DNA of 32,880 bases, taken from Elusimicrobiaceae bacterium (GTDB taxonomy: Bacteria; Elusimicrobiota; Elusimicrobia; Elusimicrobiales; Elusimicrobiaceae). This document shows, one piece after another, positions 24,721-32,678 of this stretch (positions are counted from its first letter, which is position 1; every line of letters begins with the position of its first letter). A program made the translations under genes and the position numbers. Location of the stretch: NCBI GenBank assembly GCA_017417005.1, contig JAFQAA010000040.1, positions 1 through 32,880 on the forward strand. The letters run 5' to 3'. The notes beneath the pieces are model-generated. The model searched no databases. It was not told the DNA's origin and was given only the letters and a program-made list of their open reading frames with translations.

Positions 24721-24945
24721 TTATTTTGCGTTTACCATTTTGGCTCTAGAGACATCACCTTTCTTATCTAAGAAATAGAGATAGCCTTTTTCTTTTTTAA
24801 TACCGGCTTTTGCGACTTTTTTTGCTTTGCCGCCTTTTTTGCCGCCGCGAGCCATTGGGACTCTGGATACATCGCCGTCTTTATCGATGTAATATAAAAA
24901 ACCTTCTTCTCTTTCAACACCAAGTTTGGTAACTTTTTCTGCCAT
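24721..24945 (-). CDS. small basic protein with two ~30-residue repeats
   Basis: The 74-aa product consists of two copies of one unit, about residues 4-32 and 43-72, joined by a Gly/Lys linker (ARGGKKGGKAKK). Each copy runs 'GVEREEGFLYYIDKDGDVSR' or 'GIKKEKGYLYFLDKKGDVSR': aromatic residues, then Asp-Lys, then Gly-Asp-Val-Ser-Arg. The protein is strongly basic, with no signal peptide and no cysteine. Charge suggests nucleic-acid or ribosome contact, but that is inference. It has its own promoter, AAGGAG ribosome-binding site and terminator, as expected of a well-expressed monocistronic gene. Confidence 0.85.
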   Translation of the reverse strand: MAEKVTKLGVEREEGFLYYIDKDGDVSRVPMARGGKKGGKAKKVAKAGIKKEKGYLYFLDKKGDVSRAKMVNAK

Positions 24946-24990
24946 GGTATTTCTCCTTACTTAAATTGGGGCTAGTTGCCCTATGAAAAA

Positions 24991-25019
24991 AGTGTAATAA
25001 ATATTTTTAACTAATGCAA
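24991..25019 (-). promoter_or_regulatory. promoter of the small basic protein gene
   Basis: On the minus strand TTGCAT (25019-25014), 17 nt, then TACACT (24996-24991). The roughly 40-nt leader contains a small GGGC/GCCC hairpin and then AAGGAG before the ATG. Confidence 0.55.
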
Positions 25020-25069
25020 GTGTTTTTTTAGTCGGATTTAAAAAACAGGTTCAGAAGAGAGGGCAAAAA

Positions 25070-28000
25070 CTACTCAAAATCCCAGGAGTTGGGGGGCAAA
25101 TTCTCGTCTAAGAAGTCTATTAAAGCTTTATGCAACATTATGCGGCTTGGCGTGGTGATGAAAGTTTCCTTTTCCCCCTCTTTAAATATAAAGGCAACTT
25201 CGCAAAAACCTTTAGCCGCACCAAGAAGGGCTTTTAACTCAAAAAGTTTTTCTTGCCCTAAATCAGCGGGCAAACGAATAATTATTTTTTTTGCTTTTGA
25301 AGCAATTAAATTTAAAAGACTTTGCACGGAAGAAACCACAATTTCTGCCTTGGCGGAAAGTTCATCGCCCCTAATATCCCCGCTGACAATTACAATATCA
25401 TTAACATTTATTTTGCCGTTTAAAGAGGCCCAAGCACGACTGAAAATATTACAATTTATACTTTGTTCTTCATCTTCTATAACAATTTGCGCCCAGTTAT
25501 CTTTATTTTTTGTTTGGCGTTTTTTTAGACGGGAGATAATACCCGCCACTTCCACATGGCCGCGGATATTATTTTTTTCTATATCCGAAATTTTCATTTT
25601 TACAAGTTTATCTAAATGACGAGAGTATTTTGCCAAAGGATGACCGGATAAATACATACCCAACACTTCTTTTTCAAAGTTTAGTAAAGTTGCTTTTGCT
25701 AAAGGAGCGGCAGGTTTTAATGTCTCTTCTTTAGTGCTAACGACATTAACAATTTCATCGCCAAACAAACTAAGAGTTGCTTCCTTCTTTTCTTTATTAA
25801 TGGCGCTAGCTTTATCAACAAGGGCTTCAAAATTGGCAAGCAAATTTGCGCGTGATTCTTGGGCGGGAATATTTGGGTAAAGACTATCAAACACCCCTGC
25901 TTTAATAAGGCACTCAAAACAGCGTTTATTGGCAGTTTCTAAATCTATTCTTAAACAAACATCAAGGAAATCTTTAAAAGGCCCGCCCGTGTTTCTTGCT
26001 TTAACAATGCTGCGGCAGGCTTCATCGCCAATATTTTTAATTGCCATTAACCCTATTCTAATGGCTTCTTTGTCTTCTTTAGTTTTTTCTACACTAAAGG
26101 CTTCTTCGGAATGTTGGATATCCGGGGGTAAAATTTCAAAACCCATTTTGCGGGCTTCTTCAAGATAGGTAACAATTTTATTTTCTTTATCGGAAGAACC
26201 AATAGCATTGTGACCAATTTCGTTTGTAAGCGCGCTACACATAAATTCAATCGGATAATTGGCCTTTAAATAAGCCGTCTGATAAGCAACCAAAGCATAA
26301 GCAACGGAGTGTGATTTATTAAAGCCATATTCGGCAAATTTTGCCATTTGGTCAAAGATTTTAGTGGAAAGTTTTTCCGGGCAATTATGCGCTTTTGCGC
26401 CTTCAATAAATTGGGCGCGGAATTTTTCCATAATATCAATTTTCTTTTTACCCATAGCTTTACGCAAAGTATCGGCTTGGCCGGGAGTAAAACCGCTTAA
26501 GCGTTTGGCGGTTTCCATAATTTGTTCTTGGTAAATCATAGTGCCATAAGTTTCGCTTAAAACAGGTTCAAGGAGTTTATGTTCAAAAGTAATTTTTTCC
26601 TGTCCGTTTTTGCGTTTAACAAAACTATCAAGCATACCGCTTTGCATCGGTCCCGGGCGGTAAAGTGCAACTAAAGCTGAAATATCACTGAAAACAGAAG
26701 GATGCAAACGCTTAACAAGGTCTTTCATACCGCCACTTTCTAGCTGAAAAACACAAGTGGTTTCGGCTTTATCTAAAAGTTCAAAAGTTTTTTTATCATC
26801 CGTTGGGATATTGGCAATATCAATATCTATCCCGCGGAGTTTTTTTACAAGTTTAACAGCATTATCAATAACCGTTAAAGTGCGAAGTCCGAGAAAGTCA
26901 ATTTTTAAAAGCCCCATATCAGAAACGGTGTTGCCTTCGTATTGGGTGGTAATAATATCTTTAGACCCTTTGGCAAGAGGAGTGTATTTTGTAACTTCTT
27001 CTTTTGTTACCAAAACGCCCGAAGCGTGCACGCCGGTGTGCCTTTTAAGGCCCTCAATTTTTGTTGCATAATTAAAAAGTTGTTTGATTTTTGGGTTTTT
27101 AGCCATTTCACTTTTGACTTCGGGGTTGGTTTCCATAGCACCGGAAATGGTTGCTTTAAGGTCATCTGGAATAAGTTTTGAAAGGCGGTTTGCCTCACTA
27201 GGTTCAAAACCCATAACTCTTGCGTTATCTTTTAAGGCAAGTTTTGCTTTCATTGTTCCAAAAGTGATAATGCTTGCTACATTTTTTACGCCGTATTTGC
27301 GGCGCATATAGTTTATAACTTCTTCTCTGCCGGCATCGGAAATATCAATATCCAAATCAGGCATACTTATACGATCCGGGTTTAAAAAGCGTTCAAAAAG
27401 AAGTTTATTTTTTAAAGGGTCAACCCGCGTAATATCAATACTATAAGCAACCAAAGAACCTGCCCCGCTGCCGCGCCCAGGACCAATAGGAATATCCTGG
27501 CTTCTTGCATAACCGATAAAATCGGCAACAATTAAAAAATATACGGCAAAGCCCATATCGGTAATGACTTTTAACTCATAATCAAGGCGTTGCATATATT
27601 CTTCGGGGATAGTATCACTTTTTAATTTCTTTTTTAAGCCGTTTATACAAGAATAGCGCAAAAATTCGGCGTGGTTTTTAAACTCAGGCGGGATAGGAAA
27701 ATCGGGCATAACAAAGCCGTCTTCCTTAAACTCCAAATTACATTTTTCGGCCACTTCAAGCGTGTTTTTTAAAGCTTCGGGCGCAAAACTGAAAAGTTTT
27801 TCCATCTCGGCGGGAGATTTAAAAAATAACTCGTGGGTATTCATTTTAAAACGCTTTTCATCATCAAGCGTGCTGCCGGTGGAAATACAAATATGAATAT
27901 CGTGGGCTTGCCAATCATCGCGTTTTTCGTAGTGGCAGTCATTAGTAGCAACTAAAGGTATGCCGGTTTTTTTGGAAACTTCCAAAAGAACTTTTAAGGC

Positions 28001-28564
28001 GGCCTGCTCTTCGGGGATGCCGTGGTCCATAATTTCTATATAATAATTTTCCGCGCCAAAAGTATCGCGGTATTTTAAGGCAAGTTTTATGGCCTCTTCT
28101 TCGCCTTTATTTAAAGCGGTTTGCGCCAATATTCCTTGTAAGCAACCTGATAAAATTATAAGACCTTCTTTATGCTTTGTAAGCAAATCAAAATCTATAC
28201 GGGGTTTATAATAGAATCCGTCCACCCAGGCAGTAGAATTTAAAGCCATTAAATTGTGGTAGCCAACCAAATCTTTAGCTAAAATTGTTATGTGATTATT
28301 ACGGATATCTTTGTTTATTTCGGTATATTTTAGAGGAGTTATATAAAATTCGCACCCGATTATGGGTTTTATACCAACTGCTTTGGTGTTTTTGTAAAAT
28401 TCACGCGCACCATACATATTGCCGTGGTCCGTCATAGCCATAGCGGGCACTTTTTGCTCCGCCAAGGTTTGCAAAAAAGAACCGGGTTTTATGCTGGATA
28501 TGCGAAGCATACCATCAAGCAAAGAATATTCCGTATGATTATGAAGATGGACAAATTCTGCCAT
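25070..28564 (-). CDS. dnaE: DNA polymerase III alpha subunit
   Basis: DnaE is the replicative polymerase. The 1164-aa product begins with a PHP domain whose metal-site residues are largely intact ('LHNHTEYSLLDG', 'AMTDHGNMYGA', 'GCEFYI', 'SGCLQG', 'TNDCHY'). The catalytic aspartates follow in 'MPDLDIDISD' and 'KIDFLGLRTL'. The family motifs 'GPGRGSGAGSLVAY', 'YRPGPMQSGM', 'YQEQIM' and 'AEYGFNKSHSVAYA' are present. An OB-fold region ('HVEVAGIISRLKKRQTK') and a degenerate C-terminal tau-binding end complete it. This is the DnaE1 architecture rather than PolC. The PHP may retain metal-dependent activity. The mRNA start region lacks a strong ribosome-binding site. Confidence 0.98.
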   Translation of the reverse strand: MAEFVHLHNHTEYSLLDGMLRISSIKPGSFLQTLAEQKVPAMAMTDHGNMYGAREFYKNTKAVGIKPIIGCEFYITPLKYTEINKDIRNNHITILAKDLVGYHNLMALNSTAWVDGFYYKPRIDFDLLTKHKEGLIILSGCLQGILAQTALNKGEEEAIKLALKYRDTFGAENYYIEIMDHGIPEEQAALKVLLEVSKKTGIPLVATNDCHYEKRDDWQAHDIHICISTGSTLDDEKRFKMNTHELFFKSPAEMEKLFSFAPEALKNTLEVAEKCNLEFKEDGFVMPDFPIPPEFKNHAEFLRYSCINGLKKKLKSDTIPEEYMQRLDYELKVITDMGFAVYFLIVADFIGYARSQDIPIGPGRGSGAGSLVAYSIDITRVDPLKNKLLFERFLNPDRISMPDLDIDISDAGREEVINYMRRKYGVKNVASIITFGTMKAKLALKDNARVMGFEPSEANRLSKLIPDDLKATISGAMETNPEVKSEMAKNPKIKQLFNYATKIEGLKRHTGVHASGVLVTKEEVTKYTPLAKGSKDIITTQYEGNTVSDMGLLKIDFLGLRTLTVIDNAVKLVKKLRGIDIDIANIPTDDKKTFELLDKAETTCVFQLESGGMKDLVKRLHPSVFSDISALVALYRPGPMQSGMLDSFVKRKNGQEKITFEHKLLEPVLSETYGTMIYQEQIMETAKRLSGFTPGQADTLRKAMGKKKIDIMEKFRAQFIEGAKAHNCPEKLSTKIFDQMAKFAEYGFNKSHSVAYALVAYQTAYLKANYPIEFMCSALTNEIGHNAIGSSDKENKIVTYLEEARKMGFEILPPDIQHSEEAFSVEKTKEDKEAIRIGLMAIKNIGDEACRSIVKARNTGGPFKDFLDVCLRIDLETANKRCFECLIKAGVFDSLYPNIPAQESRANLLANFEALVDKASAINKEKKEATLSLFGDEIVNVVSTKEETLKPAAPLAKATLLNFEKEVLGMYLSGHPLAKYSRHLDKLVKMKISDIEKNNIRGHVEVAGIISRLKKRQTKNKDNWAQIVIEDEEQSINCNIFSRAWASLNGKINVNDIVIVSGDIRGDELSAKAEIVVSSVQSLLNLIASKAKKIIIRLPADLGQEKLFELKALLGAAKGFCEVAFIFKEGEKETFITTPSRIMLHKALIDFLDENLPPNSWDFE

Positions 28565-28617
28565 ATTTACACCAAAAAAGATAAAATATATTTAATCTAC
28601 TAGGAGTTTTAAAACCT

Positions 28618-29160
28618 ATGCCTAAATATTATAGTAAATTAACAGAAAGAAAAGTCCGACAAAAGAAAATTTATGACGGCATTATAAGTTTTTATGAAGA
28701 CCAGGTTGAACTGATAAACGGCCAAAAAGCAAGCCGCGTTTATACAAAACACCCGGGGGCAAGCGCGGTTGTGCCTATAACCAAAGAAGGTAAAATAATT
28801 TTTGTGGAACAATACCGCTATCCCGTGGGCAAAATTACACTTGAAATACCTGCCGGTAAATTAAAGCCAAAACAAACCCCGCTTGCCTGCGCCAAAGCCG
28901 AACTTGCCGAGGAAACAGGATACTGCGCCGCGAAATTTACAAAAATGCTGGCTTTTTATCCCTCAACGGCTTTTTCAACGGAAGTTTTGCATATTTATCT
29001 AGCCAAAGATTTAAAAAAAGGTAAACAACATTTAGACGAAGATGAATTTGTAAACACAAAAGAACTTACCTTAAAACAAAGTTTAGATTATATTAAAAAA
29101 GGGAAAATAAAAGATTCAAAAACAATTATCGCCCTTTTATATTTAAAAACCTTTTTATAA
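28618..29160 (+). CDS. NUDIX hydrolase, ADP-ribose pyrophosphatase-like
   Basis: NUDIX enzymes cut nucleoside diphosphates linked to another group; this type usually cleaves ADP-ribose to AMP and ribose-5-phosphate. The 180-aa product shows the ADPRase layout: 'VVPITKEGKIIFVEQYRYP', 'EIPAGKL' and the NUDIX box around residues 80-103. The box reads G-x5-Q-x7-A-E-L-A-E-E-T-G-Y, so the usual first Glu is Gln and the Arg of REUxEE is Ala, while the metal-binding E-L-A-E-E is kept. AGGAG lies 12 nt before the ATG, with a TAAAAT box upstream. It diverges from dnaE. Confidence 0.85.
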   Translation: MPKYYSKLTERKVRQKKIYDGIISFYEDQVELINGQKASRVYTKHPGASAVVPITKEGKIIFVEQYRYPVGKITLEIPAGKLKPKQTPLACAKAELAEETGYCAAKFTKMLAFYPSTAFSTEVLHIYLAKDLKKGKQHLDEDEFVNTKELTLKQSLDYIKKGKIKDSKTIIALLYLKTFL

Positions 29161-29171
29161 AAGTTTTAATA

Positions 29172-29180
29172 TGGTAGAAT
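29172..29180 (+). promoter_or_regulatory. extended -10 promoter of the tRNA-Val locus
   Basis: TGG followed by TAGAAT at 29175-29180, just past the NUDIX gene. The start near 29187 would place both the tRNA-like copy and tRNA-Val in one transcript. The -35 region is weak, as tolerated by extended -10 promoters. Confidence 0.45.
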
Positions 29181-29201
29181 ATATAAAGTAGAGATATTTT
29201 T

Positions 29202-29270
29202 GGGCAGTTGGCGCAGTGCTTACTAAATAAAATCGTCCGCCAAACGCGGACGCGCTGGCCACGAAGCCCA
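29202..29270 (+). pseudogene. scrambled tRNA-Val-like copy
   Basis: The first 17 nt (GGGCAGTTGGCGCAGTG) equal the 5' end of the tRNA-Val gene 98 nt downstream, and two flanking Ts match as well. It then diverges: the D-arm is replaced by an A/T-rich insert, but CGTCCGCC, CGCGGA and TGGCCAC recur in the same order as in the tRNA. A perfect 7-bp hairpin (CGTCCGC, CAAAC loop, GCGGACG, 29234-29252) replaces the anticodon arm, and GCCCA at the end can pair with the initial GGGC. There is no T-arm with TTCGA, so it is not a working tRNA. Confidence 0.65.
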
Positions 29271-29297
29271 TAAGAAATGAAAATTAGAGATTAAGCA

Positions 29298-29316
29298 TTG
29301 GGCAGTTGGCGCAGTG
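29298..29316 (+). repeat. 19-nt direct repeat with 29200-29218 (tRNA 5' end)
   Basis: TT plus the first 17 nt of tRNA-Val occur identically at 29200-29218, marking duplication of the tRNA 5' half. Confidence 0.85.
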
Positions 29317-29371
29317 GTAGCGCGTCCGCCTCACACGCGGAAGGCCACAGGTTCGAACCCTGTACTGCCCA
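29300..29371 (+). tRNA. tRNA-Val (anticodon CAC)
   Basis: A 72-nt cloverleaf: acceptor GGGCAGT/ACTGCCC with discriminator A, D-arm GCGC-AGTGGTA-GCGC, anticodon stem TCCGC/GCGGA with loop CTCACAC (anticodon CAC, reading GUG), a short variable loop, and T-arm ACAGG-TTCGAAC-CCTGT. The 3' CCA is not encoded, so it must be added after transcription. Confidence 0.93.
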
Positions 29372-29413
29372 TTTTTAATAAAGCAGTTAGAAAGAATATT
29401 GGGGCGGGGAAAT

Positions 29414-29428
29414 CTGCCCATTTTTAAT
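29414..29428 (+). repeat. 15-nt repeat of the tRNA-Val 3' end
   Basis: CTGCCCATTTTTAAT here is identical to 29365-29379, the last bases of tRNA-Val plus its 3' flank. It lies in the leader of the MarC gene. Confidence 0.8.
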
Positions 29429-29434
29429 GAATAT

Positions 29435-30118
29435 ATGCATTTAGATTTACATTTAGTTTTAAACTTTTTTATAGCAATGCTTGCTATTTTAAACCCTATT
29501 GGCAATGTGCCGATATTTTTGCAACATGTTAGTGAAGAAACTTTAGAAGTGCAAAAAAATCTTGCGCGGTTAATGTCAGCAACTATTTTTGTTATTGCAA
29601 CTTTCTTTTATTTTGTAGGCCAGCCTTTTTTGGGAATATTTGGCATAACAATACCTGCATTCAGAATAGCCGGTGCAATTTTACTTATGATGATTGGTAT
29701 AAGAATGCTCCACGGCAAACCTAAATTTGATGATTCCACCTTGCAAACCCAAGCCCCCAATTTAAGCCCTTTTGTGCAGGCAAAACAAAAACTCGGCAGT
29801 ATTATTGTGCCGGTAGCTATACCTATATTTGTAGGCCCAGGCGCAATAACAACGGTTATTTTGTATTCGCAAAGATGCGAAAGCGGGCTAACCACTTTCT
29901 TTATGATTGTGGCCCTTGGTGCGGCTTGTTATATTATTGGAATAGTTTTATCTTTATCACGCTGGGTAAGCAAAATTTTGGGACATAACGGCATGCAGAT
30001 TGTATCAAGAACGATGGGTCTTATTTTGTGCGCAATTGCCGCCCAATTTGCTATTGAGGGCATAGCGCAACTTATACCAAACCTCTTTGACCCGCAATTT
30101 GTGCATACTTTAAAATAA
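29435..30118 (+). CDS. MarC family integral membrane protein
   Basis: MarC (UPF0056) proteins are six-helix inner-membrane proteins whose transport role is unproven. The start is taken as the ATG of 'MHLDLHLVLNFF'; an upstream in-frame TTG would run through the tRNA 3'-end repeat. The 227-aa product shows the family motifs 'LAILNPIGNVPIFL' in helix 1, 'FRIAGAILLMMIGIRML', 'VPVAIPIFVGPGAITTVIL' and 'GLILCAIAAQFAIEGI', with about six hydrophobic segments. No good ribosome-binding site is visible. A strong shared terminator follows. Confidence 0.85.
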   Translation: MHLDLHLVLNFFIAMLAILNPIGNVPIFLQHVSEETLEVQKNLARLMSATIFVIATFFYFVGQPFLGIFGITIPAFRIAGAILLMMIGIRMLHGKPKFDDSTLQTQAPNLSPFVQAKQKLGSIIVPVAIPIFVGPGAITTVILYSQRCESGLTTFFMIVALGAACYIIGIVLSLSRWVSKILGHNGMQIVSRTMGLILCAIAAQFAIEGIAQLIPNLFDPQFVHTLK

Positions 30119-30132
30119 TTTTTTACCCATTT

Positions 30133-30164
30133 AAAAAGGCCTCTCTAAAAGAGAGGCCTTTTTT
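30133..30164. terminator. bidirectional terminator between marC-like gene and rplT
   Basis: AAAAAGGCCTCTC and GAGAGGCCTTTTT form a 13-bp stem around a short T-AAAA loop, with T-runs on both strands. It ends the plus-strand MarC gene and the minus-strand infC-rpmI-rplT operon. Confidence 0.93.
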
Positions 30165-30185
30165 ATTCATCAATTTCAAATAAAA

Positions 30186-30542
30186 CTATTTAGAAACTGA
30201 AGTCTTTGCTATATCAATGAGCTGTTTAAAAGATACAGGGTCTTTAATAGCCATTTCAGATAACATTTTTCTGTTTAAGGTAATGTTAGCTTTGGTAAGG
30301 CCATTAATGAAATTTGAATAATTTAAACCATGTTCGCGCACTGCGGCATTGATTCTGGTTATCCAAAGGGAACGATAAGTTCCTTTTTTATCTTTTCTGT
30401 CATTGTAAGCATGGACTAAAGATTTATCCACCTGTTGGGTGGCCATTCTTAAGCGGCGGGATTTATCACCATAATAACCGCTTGCTCTGTTAAGAACTTT
30501 TTTCTTTCTTGCATGTCTTGCGACGCTAAATTTTATTCTCAT
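30186..30542 (-). CDS. rplT: 50S ribosomal protein L20
   Basis: L20 binds 23S rRNA early in 50S assembly and in some bacteria represses its own operon. The 118-aa product is of standard length and shows the basic N-terminal tail 'VARHARKKKVLNRASGYYG', 'LWITRINAAVREHGLNYS' and 'LNRKMLSEMA'. It is last in the canonical infC-rpmI-rplT order, 17 nt after rpmI. Confidence 0.98.
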   Translation of the reverse strand: MRIKFSVARHARKKKVLNRASGYYGDKSRRLRMATQQVDKSLVHAYNDRKDKKGTYRSLWITRINAAVREHGLNYSNFINGLTKANITLNRKMLSEMAIKDPVSFKQLIDIAKTSVSK

Positions 30543-30559
30543 TTTTCAACCACTCCAAC

Positions 30560-30763
30560 TTATTTCATAGGAAGGTATTTTCTTAAAGTTTTACCTTCCG
30601 CAGAGTTAGGGGCAATAATTCTGGATTGCCTTCTTTCTCTTTTAATGCTGGCCTTTTCAGGGGCGAGTAAGTGCCTTCTGCCGGCCTTTCTGTTTTTATA
30701 TTTACCGGCGGCATTAACTCTAAATCTTTTTTTTGCACCGGTATGATTTTTCAATTTTGGCAT
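30560..30763 (-). CDS. rpmI: 50S ribosomal protein L35
   Basis: This 67-aa, very basic protein of the large subunit has the family start 'MPKLKNHTGAKKRFRV' and 'GRRHLLAPEKASIKRERR'. It lies between infC and rplT in the canonical order. Confidence 0.97.
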   Translation of the reverse strand: MPKLKNHTGAKKRFRVNAAGKYKNRKAGRRHLLAPEKASIKRERRQSRIIAPNSAEGKTLRKYLPMK

Positions 30764-30783
30764 ATTAACTATATTCCTCTACT

Positions 30784-31317
30784 TTAAACTTTGGGGACAA
30801 AGGTTATTGATATCCTGTTGCCCTGTGATTGTATTGTGCCATCAACATCGCCTACAGGTGCTAAACGCGTTTTCATATCGTTTAACATCGTTAGGCCGAT
30901 GTCTTTATGCTGGTTTTCGCGTCCATAGAACACAATAGACACGCGGACCATATCTTTCTTTTTAAGAAAACCTTCTATTTGCTTAACCTTAACTTCAAGA
31001 TCGTGGGGCGCAATACGAGATTTCATTCTAATCTCTTTTAATGAAACTGCTTTTTGCTTCTTTTTTGCGTCCTTTTCTTTTTTACCCTGTTCGTAAATAT
31101 ATTTGGAGTAATCTAATATCTTACAGACAGGAGGCTGCGCCGTTGGCGAAATTTCCACCAAGTCAAGCTCTTTTTGCCGCGCGTGATAGAGAGCTTCTTG
31201 CAAACTTACTATCCCTATCATCTTTCCATCGGTGTCAACAAGTCTAACTTGCTGTGCGCGGATGTGTTCGTTCTTTCTTAAAAGATCCTTACTACTTCTG
31301 TTATTGTTTATTTTCAT
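30784..31317 (-). CDS. infC: translation initiation factor IF-3
   Basis: IF-3 keeps 30S subunits free and checks initiator codon pairing. The 177-aa product has the N-domain ('NEHIRAQQVRLVDTDGKMIG', 'ALYHARQKELDLVEI', 'PPVCKILDYSKYIYEQ') and C-domain ('LKEIRMKSRIAPHDLEVK', 'VRVSIVFYGRE', 'GNRISITFVPK'). It uses ATG rather than the rare AUU start known from enterobacteria, so AUU-based autocontrol is not expected. An extended -10 promoter lies 26 nt upstream. Confidence 0.98.
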   Translation of the reverse strand: MKINNNRSSKDLLRKNEHIRAQQVRLVDTDGKMIGIVSLQEALYHARQKELDLVEISPTAQPPVCKILDYSKYIYEQGKKEKDAKKKQKAVSLKEIRMKSRIAPHDLEVKVKQIEGFLKKKDMVRVSIVFYGRENQHKDIGLTMLNDMKTRLAPVGDVDGTIQSQGNRISITFVPKV

Positions 31318-31342
31318 AACTGCCCCATTAAGGGACTATTAT

Positions 31343-31351
31343 ATTATACCA
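31343..31351 (-). promoter_or_regulatory. extended -10 promoter of infC-rpmI-rplT
   Basis: On the minus strand TGG precedes TATAAT (31348-31343), just after the murD stop. The short leader has a GGGG stretch before the infC ATG. No strong -35 is at 17 nt. No terminator separates it from murD, so some read-through is likely. Confidence 0.6.
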
Positions 31352-31355
31352 AAAT

Positions 31356-32678
31356 TTATTTGAGTTTGCTTACAAGTTCTTTAAAAACTTTGCCGCGTTC
31401 TTCAAAACTTTTAAATTGGTCAAAAGAGGCACACGCTGGGGAAAGCAGGCAAATATCCCCTTTTTTTGCGTTTTTGTAAATAAAACTAACCGCTTTATCA
31501 AGCGTTTTGCAATCTGTTATAGGGCAAAGGTTTTTTAGTTCGCCGGCTATTTTGGGCGAGGCAGAACCAATTAAAACTATATGCTTGCAGTTTTTTTGTA
31601 TTTCTTTTGCAAGCGGAGTATAGGGCGCGCCTTTATCAAGACCACCTAAGATAAGCCAAAGTTTTTTATCTGTTTGAAGAGCTTTAAGGGCAATTAAAGT
31701 TGAATCAACATTTGTTGCCTTTGAGTCATTATAATATTTAACGCCTTTTTTGGTGGCAAAATATTCTATGCGGTGTTCTATATTTTTAAATTTATCCATA
31801 GCCCGCTGAACACTGCTTGGGTGAACGCCACACGCAAAGGCAACTAGACTAGCCGCCATAACATTTTCAATATTATGTATGCCAATTAAATCTTTTGGCG
31901 GGCGAACGCGCGAACCGGAAGCAAAAATAATTTCATCCCCGTCGTAAAAAACATCACTTTTAAGGATCTTTTTTGGCGTGCTTGAAAAACTAAAAATACG
32001 GCATTTTGCTTTTTTAGCAAAGGAAGAGCAAACCTCATCAGAGCCGTTTATAACCAAAACTTGCTGGGCTTTTTGATGTTTAAAAATTTTTGCTTTTGCT
32101 TCAATATATTTTTTATAGGAGCCGTGATGATCCAAGTGATCGGGCGTAATATTTAAAATAGCCGAGGCGTGCGGGTTAAAATAAGTGCTATCTTCAAGCT
32201 GATAACTGGAAACTTCAACAACAACTAAGCTATTTTCTTTTATTTTGCCTATTTTGCTTGCTATCGGCGTGCCAATATTGCCAAGAACATAAACTTGGCG
32301 GTGTTTACCTTCTTCTTTAGCATATTCTTTTAAAATTGCGCCAAGCATTGTGGTTGTGGTGGTTTTGCCATTTGTGCCGGTAATTGCAAAAATTTTGCAA
32401 CCTTTGGGAAGATAAGAAATTGCTACTTCAAGCTCGCTAAAAACGGGTTTTTTGGCTTTTTTTATTTGTTTTAAAACTTTGTTTTGCCAAGAAATACCGG
32501 GGCTTTTAATAAAAAAATCATAACTTAAAATATCTTGCTTGGGGAAAAGTTTTTTGTTTTCATCCCAGTAGCAAAATTTTATGCCTTTCTTTTTAAGTAG
32601 CGAGCCACAGGCTAGCCCGCTTTTGCCCGCGCCTAAAATTACGGCTGTTTTATTTTTGTAAAGTGTGTGCTTGAACAT
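31356..32678 (-). CDS. murD: UDP-N-acetylmuramoylalanine-D-glutamate ligase
   Basis: MurD adds D-glutamate to UDP-MurNAc-L-alanine in the cytoplasm. The 440-aa product has an N-terminal Rossmann-like UDP-binding part ('[17 protein letters not shown]'), the P-loop '[15 protein letters not shown]', '[25 protein letters not shown]' split as '[20 protein letters not shown]', and '[20 protein letters not shown]' with 'DSKATN' and 'GGLDKG', all Mur-ligase motifs specific to MurD. The ATG lies inside the end of murE, overlapping by 29 nt in another frame. Confidence 0.97.
   Translation of the reverse strand: MFKHTLYKNKTAVILGAGKSGLACGSLLKKKGIKFCYWDENKKLFPKQDILSYDFFIKSPGISWQNKVLKQIKKAKKPVFSELEVAISYLPKGCKIFAITGTNGKTTTTTMLGAILKEYAKEEGKHRQVYVLGNIGTPIASKIGKIKENSLVVVEVSSYQLEDSTYFNPHASAILNITPDHLDHHGSYKKYIEAKAKIFKHQKAQQVLVINGSDEVCSSFAKKAKCRIFSFSSTPKKILKSDVFYDGDEIIFASGSRVRPPKDLIGIHNIENVMAASLVAFACGVHPSSVQRAMDKFKNIEHRIEYFATKKGVKYYNDSKATNVDSTLIALKALQTDKKLWLILGGLDKGAPYTPLAKEIQKNCKHIVLIGSASPKIAGELKNLCPITDCKTLDKAVSFIYKNAKKGDICLLSPACASFDQFKSFEERGKVFKELVSKLK

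Noticed and set aside
29365-29428. Integrated mobile element at tRNA-Val
   Set aside because: Only 34 bp separate the two 15-nt repeats and no integrase or cargo gene is present, so at most it is a scar.
31321-31341. Ribosomal-protein leader or terminator before infC
   Set aside because: Only a 3-4 bp CCC/GGG hairpin is visible in a leader of about 20 nt, too small for a known autoregulatory structure.
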